NCBI GenBank assembly: GCA_003991915.1
Contig: RQTK01000083.1
Location: 112,207-176,206 of the forward strand
DNA: 64,000 bases
Direction: 5' to 3'
Source of the DNA: Elysia chlorotica
Taxonomy: Eukaryota > Mollusca > Gastropoda > Plakobranchidae
Shown here: positions 1 through 11,627 of the stretch, piece by piece
Layout of the letters: each line of letters starts with the position of its first letter
Position numbering within the stretch: the first letter of the stretch is position 1
Program-made: the position numbers and the translations under genes
The notes under the pieces: model-generated
The model's database searches: none
Seen by the model: only the letters and a program-made list of their open reading frames with translations
Told to the model about the DNA's origin: nothing

Positions 1-375
1 TGACATAGATATAAATCTGTACTTAACATAGACCAGATGTAAAATGCTAAACAATTTATTTTGGATATTTAATATGATTGTATTATTTTTCTTTTATATA
101 AATAGGCGTTTCAATTTCAGTTTTGCCAAATTGGGTTAATAAAGTAATTCTCATGTTATCTAATCTTATATATTCAACAACAGACAAATCTAAACAGTCA
201 TCGCCATGATCTTAAATCCCTTTTGTATACAAGACTTCTAGTTCAGTTAGTCACTACTTTACACAAGCCTGCAGGGGGTCAGTTGTTTGAATGTTGGCTA
301 TTGCATCCATTTCCATATATGATTCTTCCGTTACCATGGGTAACAAAACACTCACTATAAAACTACAAGACTTAC
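1..375. other. VPS35L intron 9, left edge
   Basis: AT-rich sequence downstream of the exon 9 donor (GG|GTAAGT at 375). I saw no exon matching the next part of VPS35L, so the rest of the gene lies outside the window. Confidence 0.6.
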
Positions 376-3300
376 CCTGTGTTTAAAAACTTGTAGCATT
401 TGATCAGAGCTGCTTCGACGTACAGACGGGGGATGAGCTCTCGGATTGATGCAATTTTGAAGAACCAATTGCGGCACGTCTCTTTGGCTGCCTCAGGAAC
501 CTCCTCAGCCGTGAAGTTTGCTATCAGGGTTAATAACACACGTAGTCAGGGGGGACGAAACACAGGTGAATATAATGGTCAACATGATTGGTGTCCCTTG
601 CTTGTGGACAGAATTGTTAGCAGTAACTTTAAAGGTGTTCATAGGGAGTCTAAAATACCATACTGTCCATTTCAAGTTTCAATCATCACCATGATATTTA
701 CTTTGATATATATTTTAGATTACACTGTATTATTATTTGTATCTAAATGGACAATTATGTTTTCCTACCTCTGAAAGAAAATTAATAACGACAATGTAGG
801 CCAGCAAAAAATGTCACTAACAAAAAATTTTTATAAAAATTATTACTAAAAAAAAACTGACAAATGCAACACACCCCTGCAAATGCAGTATGGCATGACA
901 AGAGAAACTATATTTTAAAAAGACTAGACAAAATATTTATACTAAAATAAACACACAAAAAAACAACATGTCAAAAGCATGTACCAGAAAGCCTGTGAGG
1001 TCTAGAAGTCCCAGGTAGGGAGGTCTGTGCCTTGTCCAAAAGTCGTTCATACACAAGACGACCTGTCAGTAGATTGGATAAGAATGATTGACCTACTTGA
1101 TGGAGACCTTTCATGTATGCATGATATTGGGAAGGATGGTAAAAATGAAACAAATTTTAGGTGATAACATAAACACGAAGCGTATATAGCTGAAACTGTC
1201 CAAATTTTCTATCCATTTTTCAGGAATCAAAAGTGTTATCAATAATCATTTCTTTGTCACCAAGGCTAGCAGCCATCATAAACAATTTAAATAAATAACT
1301 CATGAAATATTCTAGCCATGATTGGCCCAAAGGTCTCACTAGCCATGATGAGATGGAAGTAGGAACAATTTGAAATGATTGACTCCAGTGTTAGCGTAAG
1401 GTCTGGACACAATGAATAACACATTGAAACAGTGCGTCAAAAACTATGTGCAACCTACCAAAGGTGTCTAAGATGTCGGTGACCAGAACAAACTTGCTGG
1501 GGTAGAACGGGATCACAGATACGTCCACCAATAGTTTGGAGCACTTGAACGAAACGAAAAAAGAGAAAAAAGAGTTGAAACATAATGATACCAACTGGGC
1601 CATTACATTTTTTACTGAACCTTTCCGCTAAAAGCAGCATGACTTGTTGAATCACAAAACATAACCCCTTGAAATACCTTTACGAAACTCTAATCTGCCA
1701 ACTTCTATATAACTGGAAAATCGTAAATTGACAGAAAATTGGCTTCACTCGTTATAAAATTATCGTGAGAATTCTGGGAAAAAAATCTAATGTCTAAAAT
1801 GTTCTCAATGAGTGTAAGAACTTGAGGGAATTTCCTTACATACCTGGATGGCAATTTTAAGCGCCTTGACACGATGGTCGTTATCCCAGGCAGTGATCAA
1901 AGCCTGGTTCAACTCCTCGATCCGCTTCACATAGTCCTGCTGGCTCAGGTTGAGCATCTCTTTCACGGAGCCCTAGCAGGTAAACAAAGTTTAAAATTAT
2001 CTACTCTATCAAAATGACAGGTGATTCAAAACAACAAAAGTAAAGGGAAAAGATCACTTTAAAATGGATAAGTTTTGTAACTGGAGTCACAGTATTTTGC
2101 TAGCAATGCTAGTCCAGGCATACGTGGTCTATTCCCTCTTTGATTAGAATTGTTTGCCCGTGGTGGGTGGCACTGCATGGGTTGTTGTAGGCAGTGTATC
2201 CTTGAAAGGAGACCCTGTCAGATTTGGTTTCCTGGAGCATGAGAATGTCAAAGTCGTAAGTTAGTCTTTCCAGCATTGCGCCTCTCTGTTTCGCGCTTCG
2301 GCAGTTCCAATATCCAATATAAGTAGTTGCTTTTCCTTAGTCTTTCACTTATTCCCTGTTGTTTTCTTAGCCCAGCTCGTTTCTTACGACATCCTCCTCG
2401 CTTTCCTCTCTTTCTCCTCCACTGTCCTGTTACTACATGTACTTCGTTGTGCACCACAGAGAGCGTCGTCAGAGGAGCACGAGCTCCGTAGCTCCTGCGC
2501 CGTTCCAAAAATGGTTTGTAACTGGAGTCACAGTATTTTGCCAGCGATGCTCATGAAATAACACTGTTTTGAGGGGTTTTTCTAAATTATTAATATAATT
2601 TGAACCAATAAAGATAGAATAGAACATTTTTATGATGTGACTTTGTTGAGTTAATTATCACCAAATGTGTACAATTATTGGTCTTGCACATGAGGACAAA
2701 AAAGGTATGTTTCTTAAAGAATCATTTTTTTTGTTATTTTCAATTTTTATATTTGAAGTTCAAATTTGATCAATATTTCAAGCAATTTAACTTTTGAAAT
2801 TTTTTCATAGCACAGTAGATTCAGAGTAGGGATAAGGACCTATGTCGCTAACTGTCAACTCCTACAAAGTAGACAACAAGAATGAATGACAGTGGATCAC
2901 ACCAGGTACATCCTGGAAATGAACTGGCTCAAGTTGCAGAGCTCAATCGAGAGGGTCCTAGTTTAAAAACCAGTAATAGTTAACCATTTCATGTCGCAGC
3001 ATTAGACAGCCTTGCCTCGATCGGGAAAAAACCTTGTTGTTGCAGCATTAGTGGTCAAAGGAAAGTAAAGGGTTCTTGTTATATATTATTATAATTTTCA
3101 TTCTTTTTTTTAGTTACCACATCGTAGCAGAATTATAGGCTTTATTAAAGCATGTCCTGAGGGTGAAAAAAGAGTGCTAGCGCCAACATCCTGAAAAGGT
3201 TAAAATGTAATGGTCCGATTTTGTCCCCTCCTGGTTAGGCTGGTGTCAGAATAATGTAACCGGCCAAGACAGGAGTCCAGTGAGTGTAGCAGAAGGTAAA

Positions 3301-6300
3301 ATTGTCAAATGTCAGTATTGGGACCCATCCACAATATAGACTATATAGTGCTAACGCTAGACGCTAAACAACAAACAAACAGATTAAAAACCTCTTCAAA
3401 GTCGTCAAGCTGCTCCAGCCTGTTCTTGACTTTATCACTGACTGACCCAACCTGCGCCTGGCTCTGGGTCTTTATAACAACTGGAAGACAAGATGAGACA
3501 AGATAAGATAAAACAAGATTAAACTTTACAGCCTTTTTTATTTTTTAGCAGGGCTGGAAAGGTTCTATAGGTTTACAAACTCTTGCTATATAAATTTACA
3601 AAGTATTTCTTCTTTACAAAAACTGAAACAGGTGTCAAAGTGAATACAGTAAAACCCGGTAATAACGAGATTTCTGGTTTTTCTTAATATCTTTTGTTAT
3701 AGTGTGGGTTCTCGTTATTCATTAAAAGGATTTTGATGAAAGAGGAAAAATGTGCACACATCATTTATCACACATTTTTAAGTGCAGAAGCTTTAATGCA
3801 TAAGAGCCTGACAAAGAAAATATGCATTGACAGTCCTGAATTAAACTTTGAACGCATTTGTGAGACTACGAGAGGAAAAAAAAAGCATACCCCTCTCCTG
3901 ATCCGAAGTTGAAAGGAAACTTGTTGTAATCGACAGCTTCTCCGATGTCGTGTATTTGGCTAAGATGGCTGCTTTCTTGAACGACCACGGTTCAAAGGAA
4001 TCATCTAACACATCTTCTCCACTTTGAGTGTCAGAGTCAGATTTCTGTAAAGACAATAATGATAAAAGAAGGAGGAATAAATCAAGGTGATGCCGACTGA
4101 TTATTATTTTTTACTGAACCTTCTTGCTTAAAACAGTATAGTATAATGAATCACAAAAGATAAGTACTTGAGAGATTTTTACAGAACCCTGAGTTGCCAA
4201 CTTTTTTCATAATGAATATCCTTAAATTTATGGAAAATTGGCATCACTGTAATCAGGTGCGCAATTTCAGTACAATACCACAGTAGTCGAATTTGGTAAG
4301 CTGTTAAGCAGGTTTTAGAAAGCCTTGTTGTTCCAACATTAAATTCATACAATTAAAGTCATGTGAATGAATTCTCTGGAGGCCTGAAAAAAACTTAGTC
4401 TTTGAGTCAGATTGGCAGATGGTTGGGTTTTTTTTACTACTATGTTGCTCACAGTATTTGGGTGAGTTACACCACACTTACATGTTAACTAAGTCAGGAT
4501 TGGCTAGAGCCTTATTGGTCTGATCAGACACTACATTTGCCTGATTTTCTTATACAAACAAATAATTTTTAAAATTATAGTTTCATATCTCTGAATACTA
4601 TTTTGTTTTCATAATTTCCGATAAAAAAGATGCACTTTGTAGAAACAATAATTTAAACACATAAAGATCTTTACAAGCTTGGGTCAAGAAAACAGGCCAT
4701 TGATTCTGGAAAATGAACATCGCACACTTATACACATGTATCTACATTACAGCTTCAAGTGCCTGTAATTCAACTTTTCTAGGGAAGTTTTCATTTAATT
4801 TTTCTTGGCATTTCATAAAACACAAGGCCTTTCTCCTCTCCCACTTCTTCTTCTTCTTGCACTTCCTCTGCCCCTTCTCCTCTCTCCCTTTTGTTGTTGT
4901 TCTTCTTCAATCTAGCACTATAGCAGTCTATGTGCATAGGTTATTGAGCCATACGGCTTTCCAAAAAAAAAAAATAATTAACCTTAAACAAACCAAAAAC
5001 TTCAAAAAATGTTTCCAAACCCTTCTAACCTTGACACTTCCAGAGCGGCTGGACTTTCCGCTCACAGCCGTAGTGTTTCCTTCTTTCATCATCATCGAGA
5101 GTGGATCGGACCCGTCAAAGTCTAGGCTGATGCTCAGGGGATCAGCCATGCTTAGGGGGTCCACAAAGGCTGACGGTTTTGGAGCAGCTTTACCAGTGGG
5201 TGGTGTTCCTGCCCCTTTTCTGTCAACCTTCTTCACTTCTGTAACCTGCCGTCAGAAAAATACACAATGTGACTGGGAGAAGATTTTCAGCTAACTTTTT
5301 TCCACAGCCATCAGATTAAAATCAAAATGTTTTACAAGTACACTGAATTCACAAAAACAAAATTGACTCTTCCATTTTCCAAAAATCTGTAACTGATCTT
5401 TACATCACTTACAGCAAACAGAGTATGAAAACAGGCACAAATTATCATAGTAGCAAGCAAGCCCATTGATATGTCAACAATTTTCTTGAAAATGCCACAA
5501 TAAATCTTCAAAAGATTTCATATATAAATCGATGAGATCCTTGTTGACATAAACTGTCACGAAAGAATATAAGACCTGTTGCTATGGTTACATTCAAAGC
5601 GTTAAAGTCCACTACAAATGTTCCCTGAAGTGCAAACTTGTTTCAGTCTTCAATAAAACAAGCATCAAACCCAAAGGGGCCAGGTATATTTTTAATTTTG
5701 TGGAATCTAGCATAAATGCATTACTGACCGTGATAGCCTTGAGTGGATGGGAAGCAGCCGGCGCTGGCGCCATCGCAGTTCCCTCCCTTTCCAGGACATA
5801 GTTCCGCGAGCATGGATGCCTGAGGAAGAGAAGTCATTTGTCTTTATAATTTTTTTTTTTAACTCTTGTAGCAAACAAATTTGTAATGGCTTAAGATGTA
5901 TGTACTGTTTTGTTTTTACTAATACTACTTACTAACAGCAAAGAAAAAGTTTTACAACAAAAAAAGACCATCACAATCTTAAAGTACATCTACCTTAAAA
6001 ATGCAAAAGAAAAATCAAAGCCAAATGAAAGTATGTTATTTTATCAACTTCAATCAAAGAAAAGCCTGCAAACAGAACTGCATAAGTTTAGGGTCTATAC
6101 AGTAAAGTAACAAATTGTGGGACATAGTTTTTCTAAAAATTATTAAGACACAGGATCCAGCTGAATTTGAACTCTCTGATACCCTGCTTTCTAATCACAA
6201 GCAAAGCCAACTGAGCCATGGGCGCTCACATAACACATGAGAATGCTACGTAACGACTTGTACAATTTGTAAAATGCGCATTCTTTCAGATCTATAGATC

Positions 6301-6503
6301 ATTTTAACTACTGCTACTCTAGATCTAGCACTATTCCCACTGATTTGAATTTGTCTATGTGGTTAGCAGCTTCCCCGTCCCCCTAGCGTAACAAGGAAGT
6401 TTTGTCTTACACAAGGTATCCTCTCTATACATCAACAACCACTACGGTGTGCCTCTTCTAACAGCCTAAGGGGAACCTTGGAGACATAAAACCCAAAGAG
6501 AGA

Positions 6504-6553
<50 letters not shown>

Positions 6554-6844
6554 CAGCTTAGAGGCACTTGAGTGCTTCTAGCCGCTTTGTTTTTATGAGT
6601 TTTAAGACTAAAACAAATAATGAACTAAAATCTTGATCTAGATTCTTAGCATTCTAGATCTATTTATAGACTCTAGTGTTTCTACATATAATTTCAACGC
6701 ATCCTTGTCGCAAATTGCATAATTTACGAAAATTAACAACATTATTCTCAAAATATTAATTCTAGTATGTATCAAGATTTTGATATTTTAGAAAATGCGC
6801 TGTGGTTAGTAGAAATTTACAAGAAAATGGTTAAAACTAAAAGA

Positions 6845-6880
<36 letters not shown>

Positions 6881-7196
6881 CAGCTTAGAGGCACTTGAGT
6901 GCTTCTAGCCGCTTTGTTTTTATGAGTTTTAAGACTAAAACAAATAATGAACTAAAATCTTGATCTAGATTCTAGATCTATTTATAGACTCTAGTGTTTC
7001 TACATATAATTTCAACGCATCCTTGTCGCAAATTGCATAATTTACGAAAATTAACAACATTATTCTCAAAATATTAATTCTAGTATGTATCAAGATTTTG
7101 ATATTTTAGAAAATGCGCTGTGGTTAGTAGAAATTTACAAGAAAATGGTTAAAACTAAAAGAGGAGGCGTCTGTCATACCACTCGTAGGAAGCCAT
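376..7196 (-). CDS. VPS35L: VPS35L (VPS35 endosomal protein sorting factor-like), N-terminal 334 codons, runs off left edge
   Basis: VPS35L forms Retriever with VPS26C and VPS29 inside the Commander assembly, which recycles integrins and other cargo from endosomes. Coding exons, in transcript order: 7196-7180, 5819-5729, 5245-5030, 4044-3891, 3480-3392, 1972-1844, 1543-1459, 1062-985, 520-376. Every junction is GT-AG and all phases agree (1004 nt, ending in phase 2). The 17-nt first exon gives MASYEW and splices to HPCSRNY, matching the human MAVFPWHSRNRNY start. Later landmarks are [81 protein letters not shown] and [15 protein letters not shown]. Exon 3 carries three DPLS motifs in the flexible N-terminal belt, where human has two. 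The VPS35-like helical solenoid mostly lies beyond the left edge. Identity is judged from remembered family sequence, not a search. Confidence 0.95.
1605..1755 (+). repeat. Dispersed ~150-bp AT-rich repeat, copy 1
   Basis: Begins TTTTTTACTGAACCTT and ends near GAAAATTGGCTTCACT. The same order of motifs (TGAATCACAAAA, then TTGCCAACTT, then GGAAAATTGGC) recurs at 4110-4258, and a looser reverse copy lies near 26285-26425. No coding capacity is visible, so it is a non-autonomous element of unknown class in VPS35L intron 6. Confidence 0.55.
2072..2551. repeat. ~38-bp direct repeats flanking the LINE fragment
   Basis: TTTGTAACTGGAGTCACAGT followed by ATTTTGC occurs at both ends with about two mismatches over 38 bases. 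It is consistent with a long target-site duplication or with a tandem duplication that trapped the fragment. It lies in VPS35L intron 5. Confidence 0.65.
2110..2512 (-). mobile_element. Non-LTR retrotransposon fragment: start of the AP-endonuclease domain
   Basis: The minus strand reads [18 protein letters not shown], then [12 protein letters not shown], then a GYTAYNNP and [12 protein letters not shown] block. This is the usual N-terminal layout of a LINE ORF2 endonuclease (W-N-CRS, then the LQETK motif with its catalytic Glu, then the GQ.IL.K segment). A basic [11 protein letters not shown] stretch precedes it in another frame. There is no reverse transcriptase or 3' end. Near-identical ~38-bp direct repeats at 2072-2109 and 2514-2551 flank the fragment. 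Confidence 0.72.
3205..3385 (+). mobile_element. tRNA-derived SINE, tail fragment
   Basis: Contains the family tail in order: GGTGTCAGAATAATGT, then AAGACAGGAGTCCAG, AAATTGTCAAATGTCAGT, GGGACCCATCCACAATATAG, and ATATAGTGCTAACG. It matches the full copies at 24106-24345 and 63452-63705. Its 3' end reaches VPS35L exon 5, whose donor is at 3391. Confidence 0.7.
4108..4258 (+). repeat. Dispersed ~150-bp AT-rich repeat, copy 2
   Basis: Second copy of the element at 1605-1755, in VPS35L intron 3, with the same start motif and a GGAAAATTGGCATCACTG end. Confidence 0.55.
6495..7166. repeat. Recent ~325-bp tandem duplication flanked by (GA)n
   Basis: Each copy is a GA tract followed by GATCCGCAGCTTAGAGGC and about 290 bases ending AAAACTAAAAGAGGA. 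Copy 1 unique part is about 6548-6846 and copy 2 about 6875-7166. They look identical apart from an extra ~10 bases (TTAGCATTCT region) in copy 1. It sits in VPS35L intron 1, ending 14 bases from the exon 1 donor. Confidence 0.85.
7180..7196 (-). CDS. VPS35L: VPS35L coding exon 1 (17 nt)
   Basis: ATGGCTTCCTACGAGTG is followed directly by the donor GTATG. Its last two bases join the first base of exon 2 (5819) to make the Trp codon, restoring the W-H pair of the human protein. It is far too short for ORF finding. The exon lies immediately beyond the second copy of a recent duplication that fills part of intron 1. Confidence 0.88.
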
Positions 7197-7275
7197 TTTG
7201 TGTGTCACATGATCGTTGTAAGCAAACGTTAACAACGTACATCGCCGATGTCGTTTCTTGTTTACTTTTGCAACG
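7189..7275 (-). promoter_or_regulatory. VPS35L: Likely VPS35L promoter and 5' UTR
   Basis: On the minus strand the start codon lies in AAAATGGCTTCC, which resembles a YY1 site overlapping an ATG. TCACATGA at 7205-7212 matches the M-box form of the E-box bound by MITF/TFE factors, which regulate lysosome and endosome genes in vertebrates. The region is locally less AT-rich than its surroundings. No transcription start can be read from the sequence. Confidence 0.4.
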
Positions 7276-7673
7276 CGAATGCAGAACATGATTTTCGGAA
7301 AGTTCATAATGTTGGTATTTTATGTATTTGTGTATTTGTCCAATTCGTTTAGGACAATCTGGTTGACAACCTGGTTGACATAATCAAAGCTCACCATGTT
7401 TCTTTTATCTCCCCCAACTTTTAAACCCAATGTAAATGTTAACTTCTATAAATAACATAATGCCTTCTTGTGGAGCATGTTTTTCATCAGAATAATACCG
7501 CTTCAAATGGATAGGATAGCCTAAATAATCAACTATGGGAGGTATTTGTGTATTTTTAGCCCAGTCAAAAGTTGCATCATGTAGGCCTACTCCAGTAATA
7601 AATATTATTACATTGTGTAGTACCGGTACTTTTGAACTCTCATCTCCCCCTCCCCCTTTTTCTTTCTCAGCTC

Positions 7674-7676
<3 letters not shown>

Positions 7677-7717
<41 letters not shown>

Positions 7718-7722
7718 TCTCT
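7677..7722. repeat. (CT)n microsatellite
   Basis: About 22 uninterrupted CT units, then CCCTCTCTCTTTC. Intergenic between VPS35L and CLEC16A. Confidence 0.9.
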
Positions 7723-7789
7723 TTCGACCCCACTAATTCGAAATCCACGATCGTCGGTCAAAATTTTTGTCCTATGCCATCTTCCTATA

Positions 7790-7945
7790 GGTTGTGTCGG
7801 TTTTTGTATAATAATTATGACAGGAGACGTGGTAGCCACACTCTGTGTGGCAGCACGAAAAATTATAAGTTGTTAGTCTTGGGATCCGTCCACAACAAAG
7901 CCTATAATATATACTGCTTACGTTGGACGGTAAGCAATAAAATAA
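7790..7945 (+). mobile_element. tRNA-derived SINE, degraded tail fragment
   Basis: Family motifs are recognisable: GACAGGAG, a GTGTGGCAGCACG block, GTTAGTCTTGGGATCCGTCC, then ACAACAAAGCCTATAATATA and GTTGGACGGTAAGCAA. No tRNA-like head is seen. Confidence 0.6.
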
Positions 7946-8204
7946 CGAAACTCCCAAACTCGGCGCGTGATGTTATACTGGCTGAATCGTGTACTGTCAC
8001 CGAGTCAGAGATGCCGCAGATACCAAGGAGCACAAATGGAACGTTGAGTTGGCTACTCGTCATCAGTGAAATCTTGTCAATGCTCCGCTCTAGTACTTGT
8101 TGGGTATCGCTTGATCGCCAAGAATTGATACTTGCTATGGGTGATGATGCTCTTAAGAAATAGAGCACGCCTGAGCGGATAAGAACGATCGAACACAACA
8201 TCAG

Positions 8205-8570
8205 CATCCTACGGCATGGAAATCAATGCCGAAAAACCTTGTTTATGACCTATAACACCGATGACATCAACGCGGAGATCAAAGCCAATGGCAAAGAAAC
8301 TTGCGACACCCAAGAGCTTCAATTACCTTGGTACAATCGTCTCAGGCGAATGGTCAAAAGCAGAAGTTATCAGAACCGCACTTTCAACATTTAGAACCAC
8401 CTGGACGGACAGAAATATCGCGCTCAACTCGCAGATTAGACTGATGCGTTCACTAATCCTTTCGAGATTTTCCAAACCTTTGTAAGTCGTACACCGTGAC
8501 AGAAAACTTCGAGGAAATTGTTCAGTCATACAACAAAATGAGATGTTATGCGTATGAAGAACTATAAAGT
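8205..8570 (+). pseudogene. Decayed LINE reverse-transcriptase C-terminus (RTE-like)
   Basis: Across shifting frames the plus strand reads YGMEINAEK, then DDINAEIKANGK, KLATPKSFNYLGTIVS, then NSQIRLMRSLILSRF, and finally SWTVTENFEEIVQ with KMRCYAYEEL. This is the thumb and post-RT order of RTE/BovB-type LINEs (GMEI..EKTK, F.YLG, K..LM.S.). At least two frameshifts, near 8238 and 8287, break it. No intact upstream palm with the (Y/F)ADD motif was recognised. Confidence 0.75.
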
Positions 8571-9655
8571 ATTTTTCTGGTGTAAATTCTCAAAAGCTGA
8601 GGTACGGGACATAATCACAAACGTTTTTGGGTAGCATGAATATCTTCGGACCACTGTTTTAGTTTGGTTTAAGCCTCTTGATTCCCTGTGTAACATAGGG
8701 CCGTAACAATTCCAACAATTCCCCTAAACCGGAATCGATTTTGGTTGGTCCTCTTCGACCATATCAGTTAAATGACTGCCATAAAGCTGAAAAAAAAATT
8801 TAAATTTGTTTAAATGCTACAGATCTGTATATATATATACATTATGGACAGCAGTGCAGCGAACTCGGTCTAAAGTTTCACCGTTTAAGAACCCATTCAT
8901 TTTTGGAACCCGTTTAGTTCGACTTTACTAATAAAGGAGAAGTAAATTGGACGTATTCTTGGGCGTCGAAAACATATTTGTGCGTAAACCAAGCAAAGTA
9001 ACAAATAAGGGGTCGAAAGTACAACGTCGCCGTAGCTTACACCTCATCGAAAGAATATGCGATAAATAAGGCTTACGACTAGTCGTAAGTTTCCAAGTCA
9101 TTGTACTTACGGTCCGAGGCTAGTTATGCTCTTTTTTATCGATCGTTTTAATTCTTTTGACTGACCCGAAGCGCTGGCTGTTTCTGTAGCTATAAGACAA
9201 GACTGTCAGAAGAATCTCTTTACTGTCAGCTACTATTTTAATACCATCAGTGGTTGTAGGTCACTGGATCGTCACGTCAGGCAGCGTCTGTGAAGGATTT
9301 CACCAAGACTCGTTCAGTTGGCTTAAGAAAACAAGCTTCCCACTCTGAGGGAGAGAACCTGACCTAGTGCTTGGAAAGGGATACCTAAAATGTGTAGTAA
9401 TGCAACAGTCTGACTATCAAAATGGGAATAAAAATGAAATTAAGAGCATTAAAGTTAGTTGATATATAGAAGAATATACCGCATTTCATAGTCAGACACT
9501 ACAGCATCAGCATGTAGAAGTTCAATAGAACTTGAAACCACTACATATATTTGAAATAGAAAATCACAAGACCTTAGTCAAATCAGTAGACAACACAGTT
9601 GGCAAGCGGTACTGATAGAAGGCAAGACAGTAAATAAACGCGATCGTAGTAGAGA
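8571..9655. other. Intergenic, no gene seen
   Basis: No exon of either neighbour is recognisable. The stretch includes an inverted-repeat element at about 9012-9118 containing the palindrome TTACGACTAGTCGTAA at 9071-9086. Confidence 0.5.
9012..9118. repeat. Short inverted-repeat (MITE-like) element
   Basis: Left end AAAGTACAACGTCGCC, right end CATTGTACTTACGGTC, with a perfect 16-base palindrome inside. It is related in its ends (CCRTAAGTACA) to the hairpin-forming elements at 11219-11315 and 50008-50093. Confidence 0.45.
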
Positions 9656-9659
9656 AAGG

Positions 9660-10600
<941 letters not shown>

Positions 10601-10884
10601 TACTAATTCTTTCATATGACATGATGATAATGATATGATATTATTTTTTTTTTTCAGCATAATTTGGCCTTTTGGCCTTTTATTGATCTTTATAGTCACA
10701 GTCTTTTTTAGAAATATTTTGGGAAAGACTGTTAAACTTATGGGGAAAAAAAGGAAATGAAAAAAGTGCTAATTCCTTCAATATCATCGGTTTGGTTAAT
10801 GAAAATAATAATCATTTTAATCGATCCTCCGTGTCTACTCACACTGGCCTTTGCTCCCTCTCCTTCCCTCACATTCACATCGTA

Positions 10885-11058
10885 TTTCCATTTCCGGTGT
10901 GATCATTATGTGTACAAAATGGCGACCTGTTGTTGTCGTCCTGGAGTAAACAAAATTGCCACGCAGTTAGCTATTAAACTGTAATTTTTTGTACAAGTAT
11001 TCAAATTAAATTTAACAACATTTAAAGAGAAACATATACATGTTTTGCCAGTTTCACA
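10885..11058 (+). promoter_or_regulatory. CLEC16A: Likely CLEC16A promoter and 5' UTR
   Basis: ATTTCCGG at 10889-10896 is an ETS-type core, and AAAATGGCGAC at 10917-10927 is a good YY1-type site. The pair is typical of TATA-less housekeeping promoters, and it lies 130-170 bases upstream of the start codon. No TATA box is evident. The transcription start itself is not determined. Confidence 0.45.
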
Positions 11059-11135
11059 ATGTTTCATAAGCAAAAGAGCTGGTTGTCGGGCACTTTGTGG
11101 AAGCCTAAAAATCCACATTCACTTGAACATCTCAA
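11059..11135 (+). CDS. CLEC16A: CLEC16A coding exon 1
   Basis: Encodes 25 residues ending HSLEHL plus two bases of the next Lys codon, then the donor GTAAGTAG. The 647-bp intron 1 contains a hairpin element and a (CT)n tract. Confidence 0.93.
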
Positions 11136-11571
11136 GTAAGTAGAAACAGAAAGAGCCTCTCTCTTAGTTAGGGGTCTTATCAATTAGAATTGTAGATCTG
11201 TCAAGATTTAGATTCTATGGGCCGTAAGTATAACGTCGCGGTGACTAACAACTCAGCGTTAGCCTTCTTATTTTCATATTGTTACGACCAGTTGTTAGCT
11301 ACCGCGATAGACTTGAGACATCTCTAGATCTAGATCTAGATCTCCCCCTTAACTAAGTGAGAGGCCAGATGTTGCTAGCTATCTATTTTAAATCTAGTTG
11401 TTTACAAGGTCGAGCAAGTCTATGTTCCCCAAGTCTTATCTATGTTCACCTAGATCTTTATTTAAAAGCTGTATATATTTTATAAAATGAATGATTGATA
11501 TTGAATGTTTCATTTTAATTGACAAGGATCTAGAGTTGAACCATTCTCTAGTGGATGGCGCAAATCTCTCT

Positions 11572-11627
<56 letters not shown>

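Noticed and set aside
400-774. Plus-strand 124-residue ORF
   Set aside because: It is antisense to VPS35L exon 9, whose minus-strand frame has clear family conservation.
4713-5294. Plus-strand 193-residue ORF
   Set aside because: It overlaps VPS35L exon 3 in antisense, and the rest is T-rich intron.
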